From the NCBI RefSeq assembly GCF_000143415.4, contig NW_003314273.1, positions 1,518,052 through 1,582,051 on the forward strand: a DNA stretch of 64,000 bases. Reading direction: 5' to 3'. Below are positions 23,296 to 34,800 of the stretch, one piece after another (position 1 is the first letter of the stretch; every line of letters begins with the position of its first letter). Origin of the DNA: Selaginella moellendorffii. Its lineage: Eukaryota > Streptophyta > Lycopodiopsida > Selaginellales > Selaginellaceae. The position numbers were made by a program, and so were the translations under genes. A model generated the notes under the pieces. The model did not search any database. It was not told where the DNA came from and saw only the letters and a list, made by a program, of their open reading frames with translations.

Positions 23296-23307
23296 TGGTA
23301 TCAGAAA
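23296..23307 (+). other. Primer-binding site of degraded family C copy
   Basis: TGGTATCAGAAA, one base after the LTR end. Nine to ten bases agree with the initiator tRNA-Met complement. It confirms the plus orientation of the LTR to its left. Confidence 0.65.
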
Positions 23308-25538
23308 AACTATCTCAACGATTTCTTTTGTTAGAGTTTCTGACTTCAATTGCATATATAGAGACTTTCCTAGAAGATCTAAATTGACATGTGTACATGG
23401 GCTAGGATCTGAAGGTTAAATGAAAGAACTATCAAACTAAAACATTTATGAAGCTCTAAGGATTTGGTGGTTGACCTAGGATCTTGATTCAGTTCTTGCA
23501 TGAAAATATAGTAAATGCTAGATCGTTAGAACCAATTTAAGTTTCCCATCTATTTGAATTTATGGTATGATTTGATAGGAATTTTCAAAATCTACTATAG
23601 GATATTAGTACACTGTCATTGTGTCTGATTACAACTAATTCAATAGATTGATATGTGTGCCTTGCAAAACTTCTTATGCAAATGGTGGTTTTATTATGGA
23701 TCAGGTCAAGGTCCTGGCCTGCCTCTAATATTATTAAGATGTTGACACAATGGCTCAATATTGAGTAGTCTTCTACATCTTCTTATCATCAAAATAGATG
23801 TCTTAGAAAAACTTAAATTGGATGCTTAAAAAAATGATTTCAAAGTACATAGACCTGCATTTGAAATTTGGATTGGTGGTTGCTATATTTGCAATTTGCT
23901 TATATGTTAGCCACATAAATGCATTTACATCTCTCTCTCTTTTGTGCACTATTTGCATAGGAGCTTGTTTTACCTCTTACTGTGGGTTTGATTCCAATCA
24001 CTCTGCACTATCCAGAGGGGAGAGCATGGTTGGAGTATCTGGATCAAGTATTACTAGTGTTACATATGCAGTCTTTGGAGTTATGAGTAGGCATAGGCAT
24101 AAGAGTATCAATAGTGTTTTTATGATATACGGCATAGCTGCCCACTACACTATCAACCAGGTGATCTAGTGTTGGCAAAGTTTCTACAACTTGGAGATCC
24201 GCATTACCTGGCTAGTCGATTGCCTCGGATTCAACCCTTTCACTAATAATGATACTGGAGGGGGTAGTCTGAGGTCTCTATGTATGGTATACATATATTC
24301 TATGTAGGCTAATCTGGGTTGCCATGTTAGTGCAGTCTAGACCAGTAATTGTCTATCTAAGAATGAGCCTCCGGTAATCTAAAGATACCTCTCTTTTGCC
24401 ATACTTAGGGTTCTCTCATGCTTGCAACTAGCATGTAAGTTAGCTACACTGGACCATGTAGAAATGACTATTTATGTTTTGATGGTTAAGAAAATGTTCA
24501 AACTGTCTGGGACAGTGCCAATGGCTATCTTGCATATCTATTTGAAATAGTCACAGACACCCGCACTTGACATAAAACAGAAGCAGGACATGTTAATACA
24601 TGCTACATGCTATTGCATCTTTTCAAGCCATAAGCTGCGATGGAGCATTGAATTCATCTGGATAATCTACAGGACGAAAAGAACAGAAAAAAGAGCAATT
24701 GCAATCACAAGAGATTTTCCTTTTCTTGTTTACCTCTGGATCCACTGCCATCTTTTATGGGGCCTCTCAACCAAAGTTTACAATGTGGCATCGACCTACA
24801 TCCACTGAAAAAGAAGAAAAAATGAGAGACTAAACTTGCCTTGATTTCTCGGAAAGAGAATATGAAGAGGTGCTTCTTATGCTGGGATCGCTTCACCAGG
24901 GTCGCTCACCTTCCTATGCACAGAAAATTGCAACAAAAAAGTCCAAGAAATTAATAGAACTGTCACCAAACAAAAATAAGTGGATGATAAAGGTTTCGTT
25001 TCTACCATCTCTTCTTCCTTGTTTTATGCTGCAAGAAGTAGTTCCAAAACACGTAACCGCTTCTCCCAGCACCGTGGTAGATATAGTGCTCGCCCAAGTA
25101 GCCACCTGAGCCTAGGGATGCTTATTCGCTAGTGGCTTGCCCACTCATTGTATCACTGCTAATCAATGATCCGAGGGTGGCTGTGGACGTGGCCAAAGTA
25201 TTTTGCTCGATTTAGCCACAGACCCTGCATAGCATGCAAATTTCATGAAATTTAAAAGGAAGTAGAGATTTTAGAGGAAAGAAAACCCAAGATCAACAAT
25301 GCGAATGAGAAATTAATACGTCAAACTTGAGAGTTCCGAAAGCCCTGCCACTTTGTTCAAAACTTAGATCCTTTCGCTCCACCAGGAACTTCCCTAAGTG
25401 CTGAGTTAAGCAGAGATGGGAAACAAGTATTTGCATAGCTGAGGGGTGAGTGTCTCACAACCAAACCCATAACATTCTAAGTGGTGTTAGCATGCAATCA
25501 CAAGAACTTGAAGAAAATTAAGAAATGCAAGAGCTTAC
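23308..25538. other. Unassigned stretch
   Basis: About 2.2 kb following the degraded LTR and primer site. Open frames at 23822-24169 plus (115 aa, with a hydrophobic start) and 24590-24808 plus show no domain I know. No gag or pol motif is visible, so the element that owned the LTR was truncated or has decayed here. Confidence 0.35.
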
Positions 25539-25673
25539 CATTGCTGTGCAAGCAATACACCAGTAAGGAGGCAAACAAGCACAAGTGTGACACTTGGCTG
25601 GAATACAACACCAACCAGCAGTGTAGAATTGGAAGATGAGAAGCAAGTTTGTTCTTCTTGCAAATACCTGCAT
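25539..25673 (-). other. Possible exon encoding a membrane segment
   Basis: On the minus strand a CTTTCAG acceptor precedes position 25673 and a GTAAGC donor follows 25539, giving a 135-nt exon. One frame has a hydrophobic stretch (LLVGVVFQPSVTLVLVCLL) typical of a membrane helix. Another acceptor-like CTTGCAG lies near 26058, with a donor-like GTACGC about 20 bp further on. These may be exons of a host gene or gene fragment. I could not link them into a protein or name one. Confidence 0.3.
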
Positions 25674-26600
25674 CTGAAAGCATCATTAACCTCCTTGCAG
25701 CAAAATAAATCGTCTGGGAGAACAAAGGGGAAAAGATATATAAGTTTGTGCCTTCTTGTCCAAACGTGATAGAAAAGTGAAGTGAATTGATTTGATTAAA
25801 TTTGCTTCAGAAGGTTGCAGGCATGATCAGACTGTTCTGGCTGAAGTCTTTATGGCCCCAGTTGTGCTGCAAATCTATCCAATGTCAAGATTTTCTGTCA
25901 CCTCCTTGTGGCTCCCTGGTTTGCTCCCAGGAAGTCTTTCTTAAGATTTTTCAATTTTGAGTCTCAAAGCTAACGTACTCAGGCAAGTTGTCAAGATAAA
26001 AACACCAAGGGAAATCTTGAAGGTGAAGAGCGTACCATCATCAGATGAGCAGCCTGCAAGACATAATAATCTATGGCCCCATTAAAAGGCAAAAGGCCTT
26101 CTGCTGGAAACACTTTGGAGGGATTGCTTTGGCCAGCCCCATCTATAGACAGAAAGGACTTCTTTCTATTCTGGATGGTAAAGAGCCACCACCAGACGTT
26201 GCAGGGGCGATGTTCCGAGTTTACTAGTTTACTAAACCTCGCCAATACTAGCCATTATCAACAAGCTGGGGAAAAAAGAGACGGAGTCTTGTTTACTGCT
26301 CAAGCTCTAGTGATCCACCACGTGAGATTCATGTACTATCACAAGATTGAAGGCTTTCACAATTTCCCAACCACTCTTGCTGTTGAGCGGGGCTGTGGGG
26401 TCCAGTTGATACTCCCTCCTCTCTTGAAAAATTAGAGTGTCCGGCTTATTTGCGCTTTGTCTCGGAGCCATCAGTCCAGAATAGAGAGCAGGTAACAGAA
26501 AGTTTAGCTCACTGGAATATTTTGAAAAGAAAAATTCCCAATGACTGAAAGGGGAGACTGGATTTCGAGCCATATTATAATTTTCAAGATTTACGTAAAA
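25674..26600. other. Unassigned, possibly intronic
   Basis: Mixed-composition DNA with open frames at 25991-26245 minus and 26073-26435 plus, neither recognisable. A further splice-like signal occurs near 26040-26060 minus. No repeat family from elsewhere in the window is evident. Confidence 0.3.
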
Positions 26601-26624
26601 AAAGCATCATTATCCATGAGCAAA

Positions 26625-26918
26625 GCATGATTTCAGTGGCTTGATCAAGGCAAAAGGATACTTATAGTAAGTGCAGGTCATGCAAGCTCCCTCAACACCT
26701 ATCCAGAAGCAACTCCAGAGCTGCAGCGTTGAGCCTCAGTCATAAATACCTGCCCCTCAAAGGAGGGATTAACGCATATATGAAAAGCTTCATATGACGG
26801 TACGTACTATATGGAAAATACAATCACTTCTATTATCTCTTCTAGCCCTTGAGGCTCTTTATACATGCGTATGATATATCCATGAATCCTGCATTGTACT
26901 TGCCTCCAACACTCCCCC
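26625..26918 (-). mobile_element. 3' LTR of a Copia element (approximate)
   Basis: On the minus strand a polypurine tract GAGGGGGAG (complement around 26919-26930) is followed by TGTTGGAGGC, the classic Copia LTR start. A TATAAAGAG box lies about 50 bp inside. The far end is not certain. No partner LTR is in the window. Confidence 0.6.
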
Positions 26919-26930
26919 TCGATTTGATGG

Positions 26931-27660
26931 TGAGGAAATCAGAATATCACGGAAGAGTCTCCTGATCCATAGTGCCTCCTTGACAGCTTCAGTCACCACG
27001 TTGTACTCTGCCTCACAAGAAGAAAGTGCCACCATTCTCTGTTTCTGACTTCACAACAAAACAATCGCATTACCAAATTTGAAAGCGTACCCTATGGTAG
27101 ATCTCTGTCATCAAGATCTCCTGCTAGATCTGCATCAACCATCCCGTATGAGATAATTGATCCTGCTCCAATTTCTTCAGTGGTTGAACTCCAGAAAGAG
27201 GGAGGCTGTTTCTTCCACGTAGTTGAAAATCCGTTCTACTGCATACCAATGGCACTTACCTGGATTTTGCATAAACTGGCAGACTTGAGAGACTTGCTGC
27301 AACATCAGGACGACTTGCTGTAGCTAGGTACATCAAATCACTGACTCCTTTCTGATATGGCAACCTCCTTGGAACATGGTTCGTCTGCTTTGAAAGTTTG
27401 GAAGCTTGAAGAGCTGGAGTAGGAGCTGCTCGCCACTAAAAGAACATCCTGTACTCAAGAAAACTTGCAATATATTTATGTTCATTGAATTTTATGCTCA
27501 CGAGAGATTGTAATCCTAAGCAATAGGAAATCTTACCCAGACCGGTGATCTTTAATTGCTGTGATAGCTGCGTTTTCAGCCAATTAAGGCTTACTGTTTT
27601 GCCTTTCATAATTAGATTATCCATGAAAACACATACCAGAATACGTGACCCAGCAATGAT
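26931..27660 (-). pseudogene. Ty1/Copia pol fragment: RT C-terminus and RNase H
   Basis: Translated pieces on the minus strand read, in order, KTQLSQQLKITGLGKISYCLG (27570 region), then LMYLATASRPDVAASL (27320), then ALSSCEAEYNVVTEAVKEALW (27040). These are the end of Copia RT and its RNase H, with ALSSCEAEY as the diagnostic motif. Frameshifts and stops separate the pieces. The upstream end at about 27660-27710 meets an A-rich run beside the Gypsy element. Confidence 0.8.
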
Positions 27661-27799
27661 GATACAGATTCCAATCTGCTTTGGTTCTGAAAAAATCAGT
27701 TGTTAGAAAAAAAAAAATTATTCAATGTTTTGTATGAGATCCTAGGAGATTGTTTGAGTCAGTAGATGGATAATTTGAGTTCAGAGACGTTCCTTGTAT

Positions 27800-28255
27800 C
27801 TAGAGTTCATGGGCCCAGTACAATTTGTGTTTCCACAACTTCTGAAACACTAGCTCCAAGTGTTTCAAATGATCCTCTAACGTTTCACTGAAGACTAGAA
27901 CATCGTTGATGTATAGAACAACAAATGTTTCCAAATAATCTCTGAATATTCTATCCATCATAGTTCTAAACGTTGTCGGAGCATTACATAACCCTAACGG
28001 CATGACAAGGAATTCATAAGATATATACCGAGTCTTAAAGGCTGTCTTCTCCACATCCTGATCTGCCACCCGTATCTGATGATACCTGGACCGCAAATCA
28101 AGTTGTGTAAAATACTTAGCCTTTAAAAGTTGGTCAAACAAGTCATCAATGCAAGGCAAAGGATAACTGTTTTTAACCGTGATTTTGTTGAGTGCCCAAT
28201 AGTCAATACACATCCTCATGGTTCCATCCTTTTTCATAACAAAAAAGACCGGCAC
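27800..28255 (-). pseudogene. Family C Gypsy reverse transcriptase (catalytic motif mutated)
   Basis: 151 aa of RT on the minus strand. It has [63 protein letters not shown] and [12 protein letters not shown]. The catalytic YxDD box reads YIND, so one metal-binding Asp is lost. The fragment ends near 27800 soon after the palm; thumb, RNase H and integrase are absent. It belongs with chromovirus-like Ty3/Gypsy. It is out of frame with the segment ending at 28277. Confidence 0.85.
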
Positions 28256-28276
28256 TTCATAAGGTGACTTGCTTAG

Positions 28277-29826
28277 TCAAATATGACCTTTGTCAAGAAG
28301 GTTCGTGAGTTGCTTCTTGAGTTTAGCCATCTCTCTGATGTTCAACTGATATGGACCTTTCATAGGTGGTTTAGAACCCGGAATAACCTCAATCCGATGA
28401 TCAACCTCACAACTAGGAGGTAGCTCTGGTGGCAAATCCTTTGGGAAGATATCCTTATTCTGCTCCAATATCTTCTTTGGTACAAGATCAACCTTGTCAC
28501 CGATTTGAATTGAGTCACCCACACCCTCAACTTCCATCACTTGAACCCAAAAGGTTCGGCATCCCTTCTTAGTTGTTTTTTGAGTGGCTCTCCCAGTCAG
28601 GAAATTAGCATCCCAATCCTTTGAGGAGCGCTTTTGCAACTGGAAGGACACATCAAGACGTCCTTCTGACTTCAATGTGATGCGACTTTGTCCAGCACCA
28701 TAAATCCCTTTTATATATTTATTGAAGAAATCCATACCGAACACCACACGAGACCTTGTCTTATGCTTGTTGGGACATTCCAAGGACCTATGTCCTGACT
28801 CTCCACAATGGAAGTAATGACCCACACTACCCATTCCACTAGGAGTAGGTTTCACAGGTTGTTGTTGCTTGTACCCACTAGGAGGAGAAATAGAGGGCCT
28901 AGGACTAGAAGAAGTTGCTGGTGCTCTCCAACCACCACCACCACCTTTGTTAACCGTTGTTTGTGAGCCCCCAGGGCAGAACCTGCCTTCCACCCTCTGT
29001 TTCCAATCACCTTATTTATTCCCAAAATTCTTATTCTTGTCTGAGGTACTAGCATACGGCTGCTGATATTGTTCCATGAGCGAGTGACTAAAGGCAACTT
29101 GTTGTGCTGCCTCCTTACAGTCCAAGTATGTCTTCAAGTTAAACTTCAAAATCTCATTGTGAGAAAGTGAATTTAAACCCTCCAAGAAATAACTCCAAGG
29201 ATCTTCGTCACTCATATTTGTAATCATAATGTGCTTCTGAGCAAACGCATTAACGTAATGCATGAGGTCCCCTCGCTACTTTAACTGCCGCAGCTCCACA
29301 CAAAGTCTTAGACCCATCCGGCAAGTATTCCTTATGGATACGAGACTGCATCTTAGTCCAACTTCTAGTCTGCACTTTTTCAGCACACACCTTGCACCAC
29401 CAAGTTTTGGCATGATTGGTGAGGAAGGATTGCACACACGCAACTTTTGTATGATCATCTACGTCTGCCGCTATGAAATAACTTTTCATATTGTAGACCC
29501 ATCTTCCAAAACCTATAGTCCCGCATGCCTCTAAAATTGGGTGGTTTTGGAGGCTTGAACTTTGAAACTGACAGTTGCAGAACTTCATCATCCTCAAAAC
29601 TTGAAAAGGAGTTCGGTTGCTTAGGCCTAGCTGGTTTAGCTGCCTCAACTTCTTTCTTTCTCTTTTTGTTCTCCTTCTTCAATTTGTGAATCTCCCTTTG
29701 CAAATTCTCGATCTCGACTTCTTGAGCCATACGCTGCAGTGCTGCAACATCTAGCTCTTCCTCTTCTGACTCAAGCTTTACCTCTTCCACAGCATCTCTA
29801 GTAGGAGTTTCCTCCTCTCGATTCAC
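28277..29826 (-). pseudogene. Family C Gypsy gag joined to post-protease region
   Basis: Overlapping minus-strand pieces: 29826-29455 (coiled coil EIENLQREIHKLKKE, then KPPNFRG), 29648-29250 (gag core with FLTNHAKTWW), 29263-29012, and 28993-28277. The knuckle reads HCGESGHRSLEC, with its first Cys apparently replaced by Tyr. Directly after it comes VVFGMDFFNK, normally found downstream of the protease active site. The DTG/DSG motif is missing, so an internal deletion fused nucleocapsid to the end of protease. Frameshifts separate the pieces. Confidence 0.78.
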
Positions 29827-30048
29827 CCGTCTAAAGGTTTCAGCATCATCAGCATGGTTTCATTTCACCATTCCGCTAGCTACATGCATGCCTCTATCAG
29901 TAATTGAACATGGATACAACATTCTTACCGAATGGTGCAATCCAACTAATCCTACACAAGTTGCTTTGGATTTACTAGAAAAGTCTCTGCATATGCAACT
30001 TGAGTCAGAAAATCCGACTAAAGTTGGATAGGAATCGCTGAGACAATT

Positions 30049-30060
30049 CCTTTGATACCA
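30049..30060 (-). other. Primer-binding site of family C element
   Basis: On the minus strand TGGTATCAAAGG starts 2 nt after the LTR end at 30063. The first eight bases match the initiator tRNA-Met complement. It orients the LTR and gag on the minus strand. Confidence 0.75.
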
Positions 30061-30062
30061 AA

Positions 30063-30975
30063 TGTAGCACACTTGAATTTGGAGCCATATTCCAAGCCCA
30101 TTGCGCTACAAAACAAGGGTCCAGTATAATCCCACGAGCACCAACTCCCCGTATTTAGCACCTGCATGCAAAATGGTGTCAGATGGAGTTTGGCACACTT
30201 TTGGCATACTGGTGGCCTAACGCGAGGAGGAGGGTACCCCACCGACTAGAGTAGTGTGGAGCTTGAGCTTAGACCCAAGCCGGACGCAGAACAAGGAGCT
30301 ACACAGCCTAGCGGGAGCCAAACTAATGTCTCAAGTGGCTGGACATGCATTCCAACCACTATCCCTACTATATATTTGGAACCCCCTATAGCCTCCCCCC
30401 CTTGAGGAACAAGCTTTGGGCTTTCACCCCAAGCCTCCTTTAGTACTAAGAGTTAGTCTCTAGGACAAGTTTGAAACTTACTAAATATGGAATATCCCTA
30501 GATTGCGAATTTGGACACGGGACAAACACCATTGTGTTCAGACCAATCTCTACATTCTGTAGATATGCCAAATGAGCAAATCCAGACACTTTCCATAAAT
30601 AGCATTTGGAACTAAAATGAGACCAACACAAAGGGTATGATAGTGAGGGTGTTTGGCAGATACGGTAAGTTATCATTCAGCGATATTGAGGGACTAGTCT
30701 TAATACGTGGGGGTTCTTGATACTAGCAAGTGTAAGACAATGACACGAGTTTCTCAAACCAGACCGAGTATGCTCAGCAAGAAACACATAGGGTTCCTAC
30801 CTTATGTTTATCCAATTTAAGTACAAGGTCATTGACCAGTTTTTCAACTAGCTCAAGTGGGAACGATAAAGGGAACCAACTATACCAACCTTCTGCTGTT
30901 ATGGCAGTAAGGAAAGAGTGTCCATAAAAACTGGCTGACAAGTATCTTTTGATACCCAAAGTCACATTCACAACA
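30063..30975 (-). repeat. 5' LTR of family C
   Basis: A 913-bp LTR. On the minus strand it runs TGTTGTGAATGTGAC to GTGTGCTACA. Copies or pieces lie at 22440-23294 (plus), 31384-32062 (minus), 54931-55403, 57650-59107 and 63599-64000 (plus). Gag begins about 220 bp inside the element from this LTR. Confidence 0.8.
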
Positions 30976-31383
30976 GATTTGAGATAGACTCTGAGAAGGA
31001 ATCCGAGATGGAGTCCAAGATAGGACCTGAGATAGAGTCCAAGAAAGAGTCCAAGATGGAGTTCAAGAAGGATTCTAAGAAGGAGTCCAATATGGACATG
31101 TGATAGACTTGAGATAGAGGGCAAGATGGAGTCTGAGGTGGAGTCCAAGATGAATCTAAAATGGAGCCCGAGATGGAGTCTGATATGGACCCAAGAGGGA
31201 CCCAAGATGGAGTCCAAGATGGACGTAAGATGGAGTTCGAGATGGACTCGAAATGGAGTGAGAAGTCAAGAACGAGACTAAGATCGAGATTGAGACTGAG
31301 ACCGAGACTGTGACCGAGTCCTAGACCGAGTTGGAGACTGAGTTTGAGATTGAGTTTGAGTTCAAGTCCGAGTCTAAATCTGA
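30976..31383 (+). repeat. Family A-like tandem fragment (GAGATGGAGTCC units)
   Basis: About 400 bp of degenerate GAGATGGAGTCCAAGA and GACCGAGACTGAG units like the arrays in family A LTRs in plus orientation (55630-56020). It is caught between two family C LTRs. Confidence 0.65.
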
Positions 31384-32062
31384 TGTAGCACGTGGTTTTT
31401 AGCCTTTATCCTATAGTGATTTACCATAGGATAACCATGAAGTAGAATCTAAACCCTCTATGTGCCACATGTCACATGCCATGTGCCATATACCATATGT
31501 CCAAAGGACAATGGTGCAAAACTCAAGTTTCAGGATCTTGGGATACTAAACGAAAGAACAAAGCCAAACTCCTAAGCATGGAGCCAAGGAGCGATAACAC
31601 TAGAGCATAGAACAACTCCCAAACGTACAGCTTAAGGAGTGAAGGGATAGGAGCACTGAGTGACTTGGAACAGTCCTAGATCATTCAACATTCCAATGCC
31701 AAAACCAGTATGCAAAAAAGAGCCAAATGGAGTCTGGCGCATACCGATGGCTTAACGCGAGGATATGGGTACTTCACCAGCTAGCATGGTGTGGAACTTG
31801 GGCTTAGACCCAAGCCGGATGTAGAACAACAGAATTAACAAGTCAGGTTAAGTATGCTTGGCTAAATAAACACTTAGGAATTCTGTCCTTATGCTCGTTC
31901 GGCCAAACACAGATGCAAAGTCTAGTTTATTAACACTTGAACAAGAGGGAATGATAAAGGGTCCAACAATATCGACCTCCTGCCGTCATAGCAGTAAGAA
32001 AAGAATATCTGATAAGACTAGTAGAAAAGTAACTTTCGATACCCAAAATTACATTTGCGACA
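31384..32062 (-). repeat. Family C LTR variant (3' LTR)
   Basis: 679 bp from TGTAGCACGT to TTGCGACA on the plus strand. It shares its right half with 30700-30975 and its left half with 54931-55403. A purine tract AAGGGGGAGAGGG on the minus strand (32063-32079 complement) abuts it, so it is a 3' LTR. Confidence 0.7.
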
Positions 32063-32837
32063 CCCTCTCCCCCTTAAGGAAGATCAATGTCCTCATCAAT
32101 GCATACTCTAATCTAGAACACTGCCAAGGAAACAACTCTAGAAAAAGTTCATAGTATTCACACTTTGTGAGAAATGCACCAACTTAAATGGGTTATGATG
32201 CAACCTCTTTGCCTAACGCAGATGCACTACTAACTCAGACACCTTTTAGTTGTCACTGACAAAGAAATGACCAATGGAGTTAGCCACCCTTGCTACTCTG
32301 GGTGTCACTAGCTTACAAAAGTGTGATATACCCTTGCCCATAGGTGGCATAGCTAGAGGCCCTAACCCTCATAAGCAAAGAAACCAAACCCATTGGTAAG
32401 GTTTAGATAAACTATTGTAAATAGGCAGCTAGAGTTGTTTACACGGTTACGGCCTTTAAAATGGAATAAAGAACATCGATAGAGAGGCAGATGATGTGAC
32501 TAATTGACAGTAGTTACCCCATGACTAAAGATTTCACCATGCACACAAAATGCCAAAGCCAGTCTGCCTATATTGGCCCAAACTCAAAGATCAATAGATG
32601 GACAATATTAAAGTCATAGACAATGATATCTTAGAGATTTAATTATCAGTGAATAAATTTTAAATTAGAACATAAAAGTATTCCAAGTAAGTTATCATTT
32701 TTGGCCCCTTTGCTAAACGTGGACCCCAACCTCGTCGTGTTCCCCTTTCGCAGGTTATCGTTGAAATGCACCTTGATAGCCGCATTCAACGCTTCTTTGT
32801 AATTAGTCGGGTTCCAACGCATCACCTTGCTGCAAGC
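32063..32837. other. Internal retroelement DNA, no gene seen
   Basis: Between the 3' LTR purine tract and the gag frame. About 32700-32837 matches 63480-63599 and belongs to family E gag downstream sequence. The rest (32080-32700) has no coding signal I can recognise. Confidence 0.45.
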
Positions 32838-33620
32838 CTAGGTTTGGAAGCCCAATATGAAGGCATGGAATGCATCCATATCCCCTATATCCGTGACAAG
32901 TATCCTCTTTGCAATAAACCCATTCATATACTTTTGAATGGTTCCGGTCTGCTTCAGCCTACTCAGCTCGTCTCTTAGATACAGAGTAGCATTCGGATGA
33001 ACGTAAGTCGTGCGGATCCTCGCCTTCATCATGTCCCAAGTGGCCACTAGTCCTTCATTGGCCTCTGTCGTTCTCCACCAAGACTTGGCATTATCTGCCA
33101 AGTATTGTTTTGAACATGGGACTTTCTCCAAGCTCGATAACTGCAACGCTCGGAAGTAGTCCTCCATATCATAAAACCAATCCTCCACCACCTTATAGTC
33201 GTTCACTCCCTTGAAGACCGGTGGGGGCTTTAGTTTGTACTTGGGAACTGCCTGAGGGACTGATTCCACTTCGGTCTGTTTGACCTTGTTTGGTTCTACC
33301 TCAGTCCCTACCGAAGGGTCTGCACCTTCTGCGCTGCCAACATCCGCAGTCTTTCGCTTTTTCTTCCACTTCTCGTCATGCTTTAGCTTGCATACAAGAG
33401 TCTCCAACAGGGCATTGGTCTGTGCCAATTGTCCTTCTAGAACGTCCAATCGAGCCTTGGATGACCGCACCTCGCCACCGGACTCCTGTTTGGAAGTTTC
33501 CTCACTAGAGTCCTCCTCATGCAAGGATTCCTCATCCATAGCCTCTTCTTCGACCGGAGGCTCCAGCTCTGGAGGAGGTTTCATCTCCGCCTTGGTTCCT
33601 TTCCACCCTGCCTTTGCCAT
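32838..33620 (-). CDS. Family E Gypsy gag, N-terminal and capsid part
   Basis: 260 aa. An acidic start (PPPELEPPVEEEAMDEESLHE) leads to a coiled-coil stretch (KARLDVLEGQLAQTNALLETL), then the retrotransposon gag fold: VVEDWFYDMEDYFRAL, PCSKQYLADNAKSWWRTTE, MMKARIRTTYVHPNATLYLRDELSRLKQTGTIQKYMNGF. The frame stops at 32838, before a zinc knuckle. A family E knuckle and protease are preserved at 5281-5754. The start lies about 60 bp inside the 5' LTR/primer site at 33665-33680. Confidence 0.82.
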   Translation of the reverse strand: MAKAGWKGTKAEMKPPPELEPPVEEEAMDEESLHEEDSSEETSKQESGGEVRSSKARLDVLEGQLAQTNALLETLVCKLKHDEKWKKKRKTADVGSAEGADPSVGTEVEPNKVKQTEVESVPQAVPKYKLKPPPVFKGVNDYKVVEDWFYDMEDYFRALQLSSLEKVPCSKQYLADNAKSWWRTTEANEGLVATWDMMKARIRTTYVHPNATLYLRDELSRLKQTGTIQKYMNGFIAKRILVTDIGDMDAFHAFILGFQT

Positions 33621-33664
33621 CTCTCAGCAATCCGCCTCTATCCTTCTCTAGAACTGAGGAAAAA

Positions 33665-33676
33665 GCTCCGATACCA
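33665..33676 (-). other. Primer-binding site of family E
   Basis: On the minus strand TGGTATCGGAGC follows the LTR end at 33680. It differs by one base from the initiator tRNA-Met complement. Confidence 0.82.
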
Positions 33677-33679
33677 AAT

Positions 33680-34800
33680 TGTAAGCCACAAATTTTTCCT
33701 TTTCAATTTGCCAGCGTACCTCGTCTATCCGTCCAACACTGCCTTAGTTTTTGCTAAGTTCCCTTGCCAAGGTTCCCGCCTATGGTACCAGCTCCTACTT
33801 GGTCCTACTTGGTTTCAGCTACTCACTGCACGAGCAACGGAGTGTTAGCCATCCATCCACGAATTCCCAAATCTCTCCCAATCCCCCTCCTGGGGTTAGA
33901 CTGGACTTAAGGTTCGGTTACACTTCCCGCAGGCACAAGCAGCTAAGCACACCAAGCCTCCAGGTTCCTAACATCCCTTGGTACAACAAGACTTGATCAT
34001 GGGACCCTCTAAATCCCAAGCCTTGGGTGCAACACTTGCTTCGGGACGCCAGGGCGAAACACCATGGCCTAACGGCCCAGTATAGGTACCTCTACCCCCC
34101 CCCCACTTCCATCCCGAAAGAAGGCCCAAGCCCCTAGGAAGGGCGAGGACCATTGAGCCACATGGTACTCAAGTGGGGCACCACTCCACATGAGCTAGGA
34201 GCACCGTAGTCGGTTTCCCTTTCGGGAGTGGGAGCTGCTCATGAGCATTTCCTGGGGTGGCCCCTCCGGCACCACTCAAGTCTCTATTCACTCCCACCCA
34301 AGGCCCCTTGGCCACAGTCTCAACCTCAAGTCAATTTGGAAGCACCACTAGAGAGTTCCTTCAAGACTGGTTCCTGGACCTCACTATCCCTACTTTTGGA
34401 ACCCCCCTCCCCCAAGGAGATGCACGCTTTGGGCTTTCACCCCTTGACCCGTATTAGTACTCGGACTCAGTCTCAGACTTGATCTCGGACTCGATCTCGG
34501 ACCCGACTTCGGACTCGGTCTCGGACCCGACTTCGGACCCGATCTCGGACTCGACTTCGGACTCAACCTTGGACTCGGTCTTGGACCCGATTTGGATCTC
34601 GGACTCTGTCTCGAACTCGGTCTCAAACTCGGTCTCCAATTCGGCCTTGGACTCGACCCGGACTCTATCTCAAACTTGGTCTTAGAGTCAGTCTTGGACT
34701 CGATTTTGGACTCGGTCCCATCCGATGAACTCTTTGTCATTTTGGTCATGCTTTCGGGGATCCTTTAGCCTACGACACTTTGGCGAGTTGGTTCCTTACA
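33680..34800 (-). repeat. 5' LTR of family E
   Basis: 1,121 bp with inverted ends TGTAAGCC and CCTTACA. It contains CTCGGACTC-type arrays (34455-34710) like family A. A partial copy lies at 61623-62212. Families A, E and the TRIM all end in GCTTACA beside a Met primer site, which suggests shared enzymes. Confidence 0.8.
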
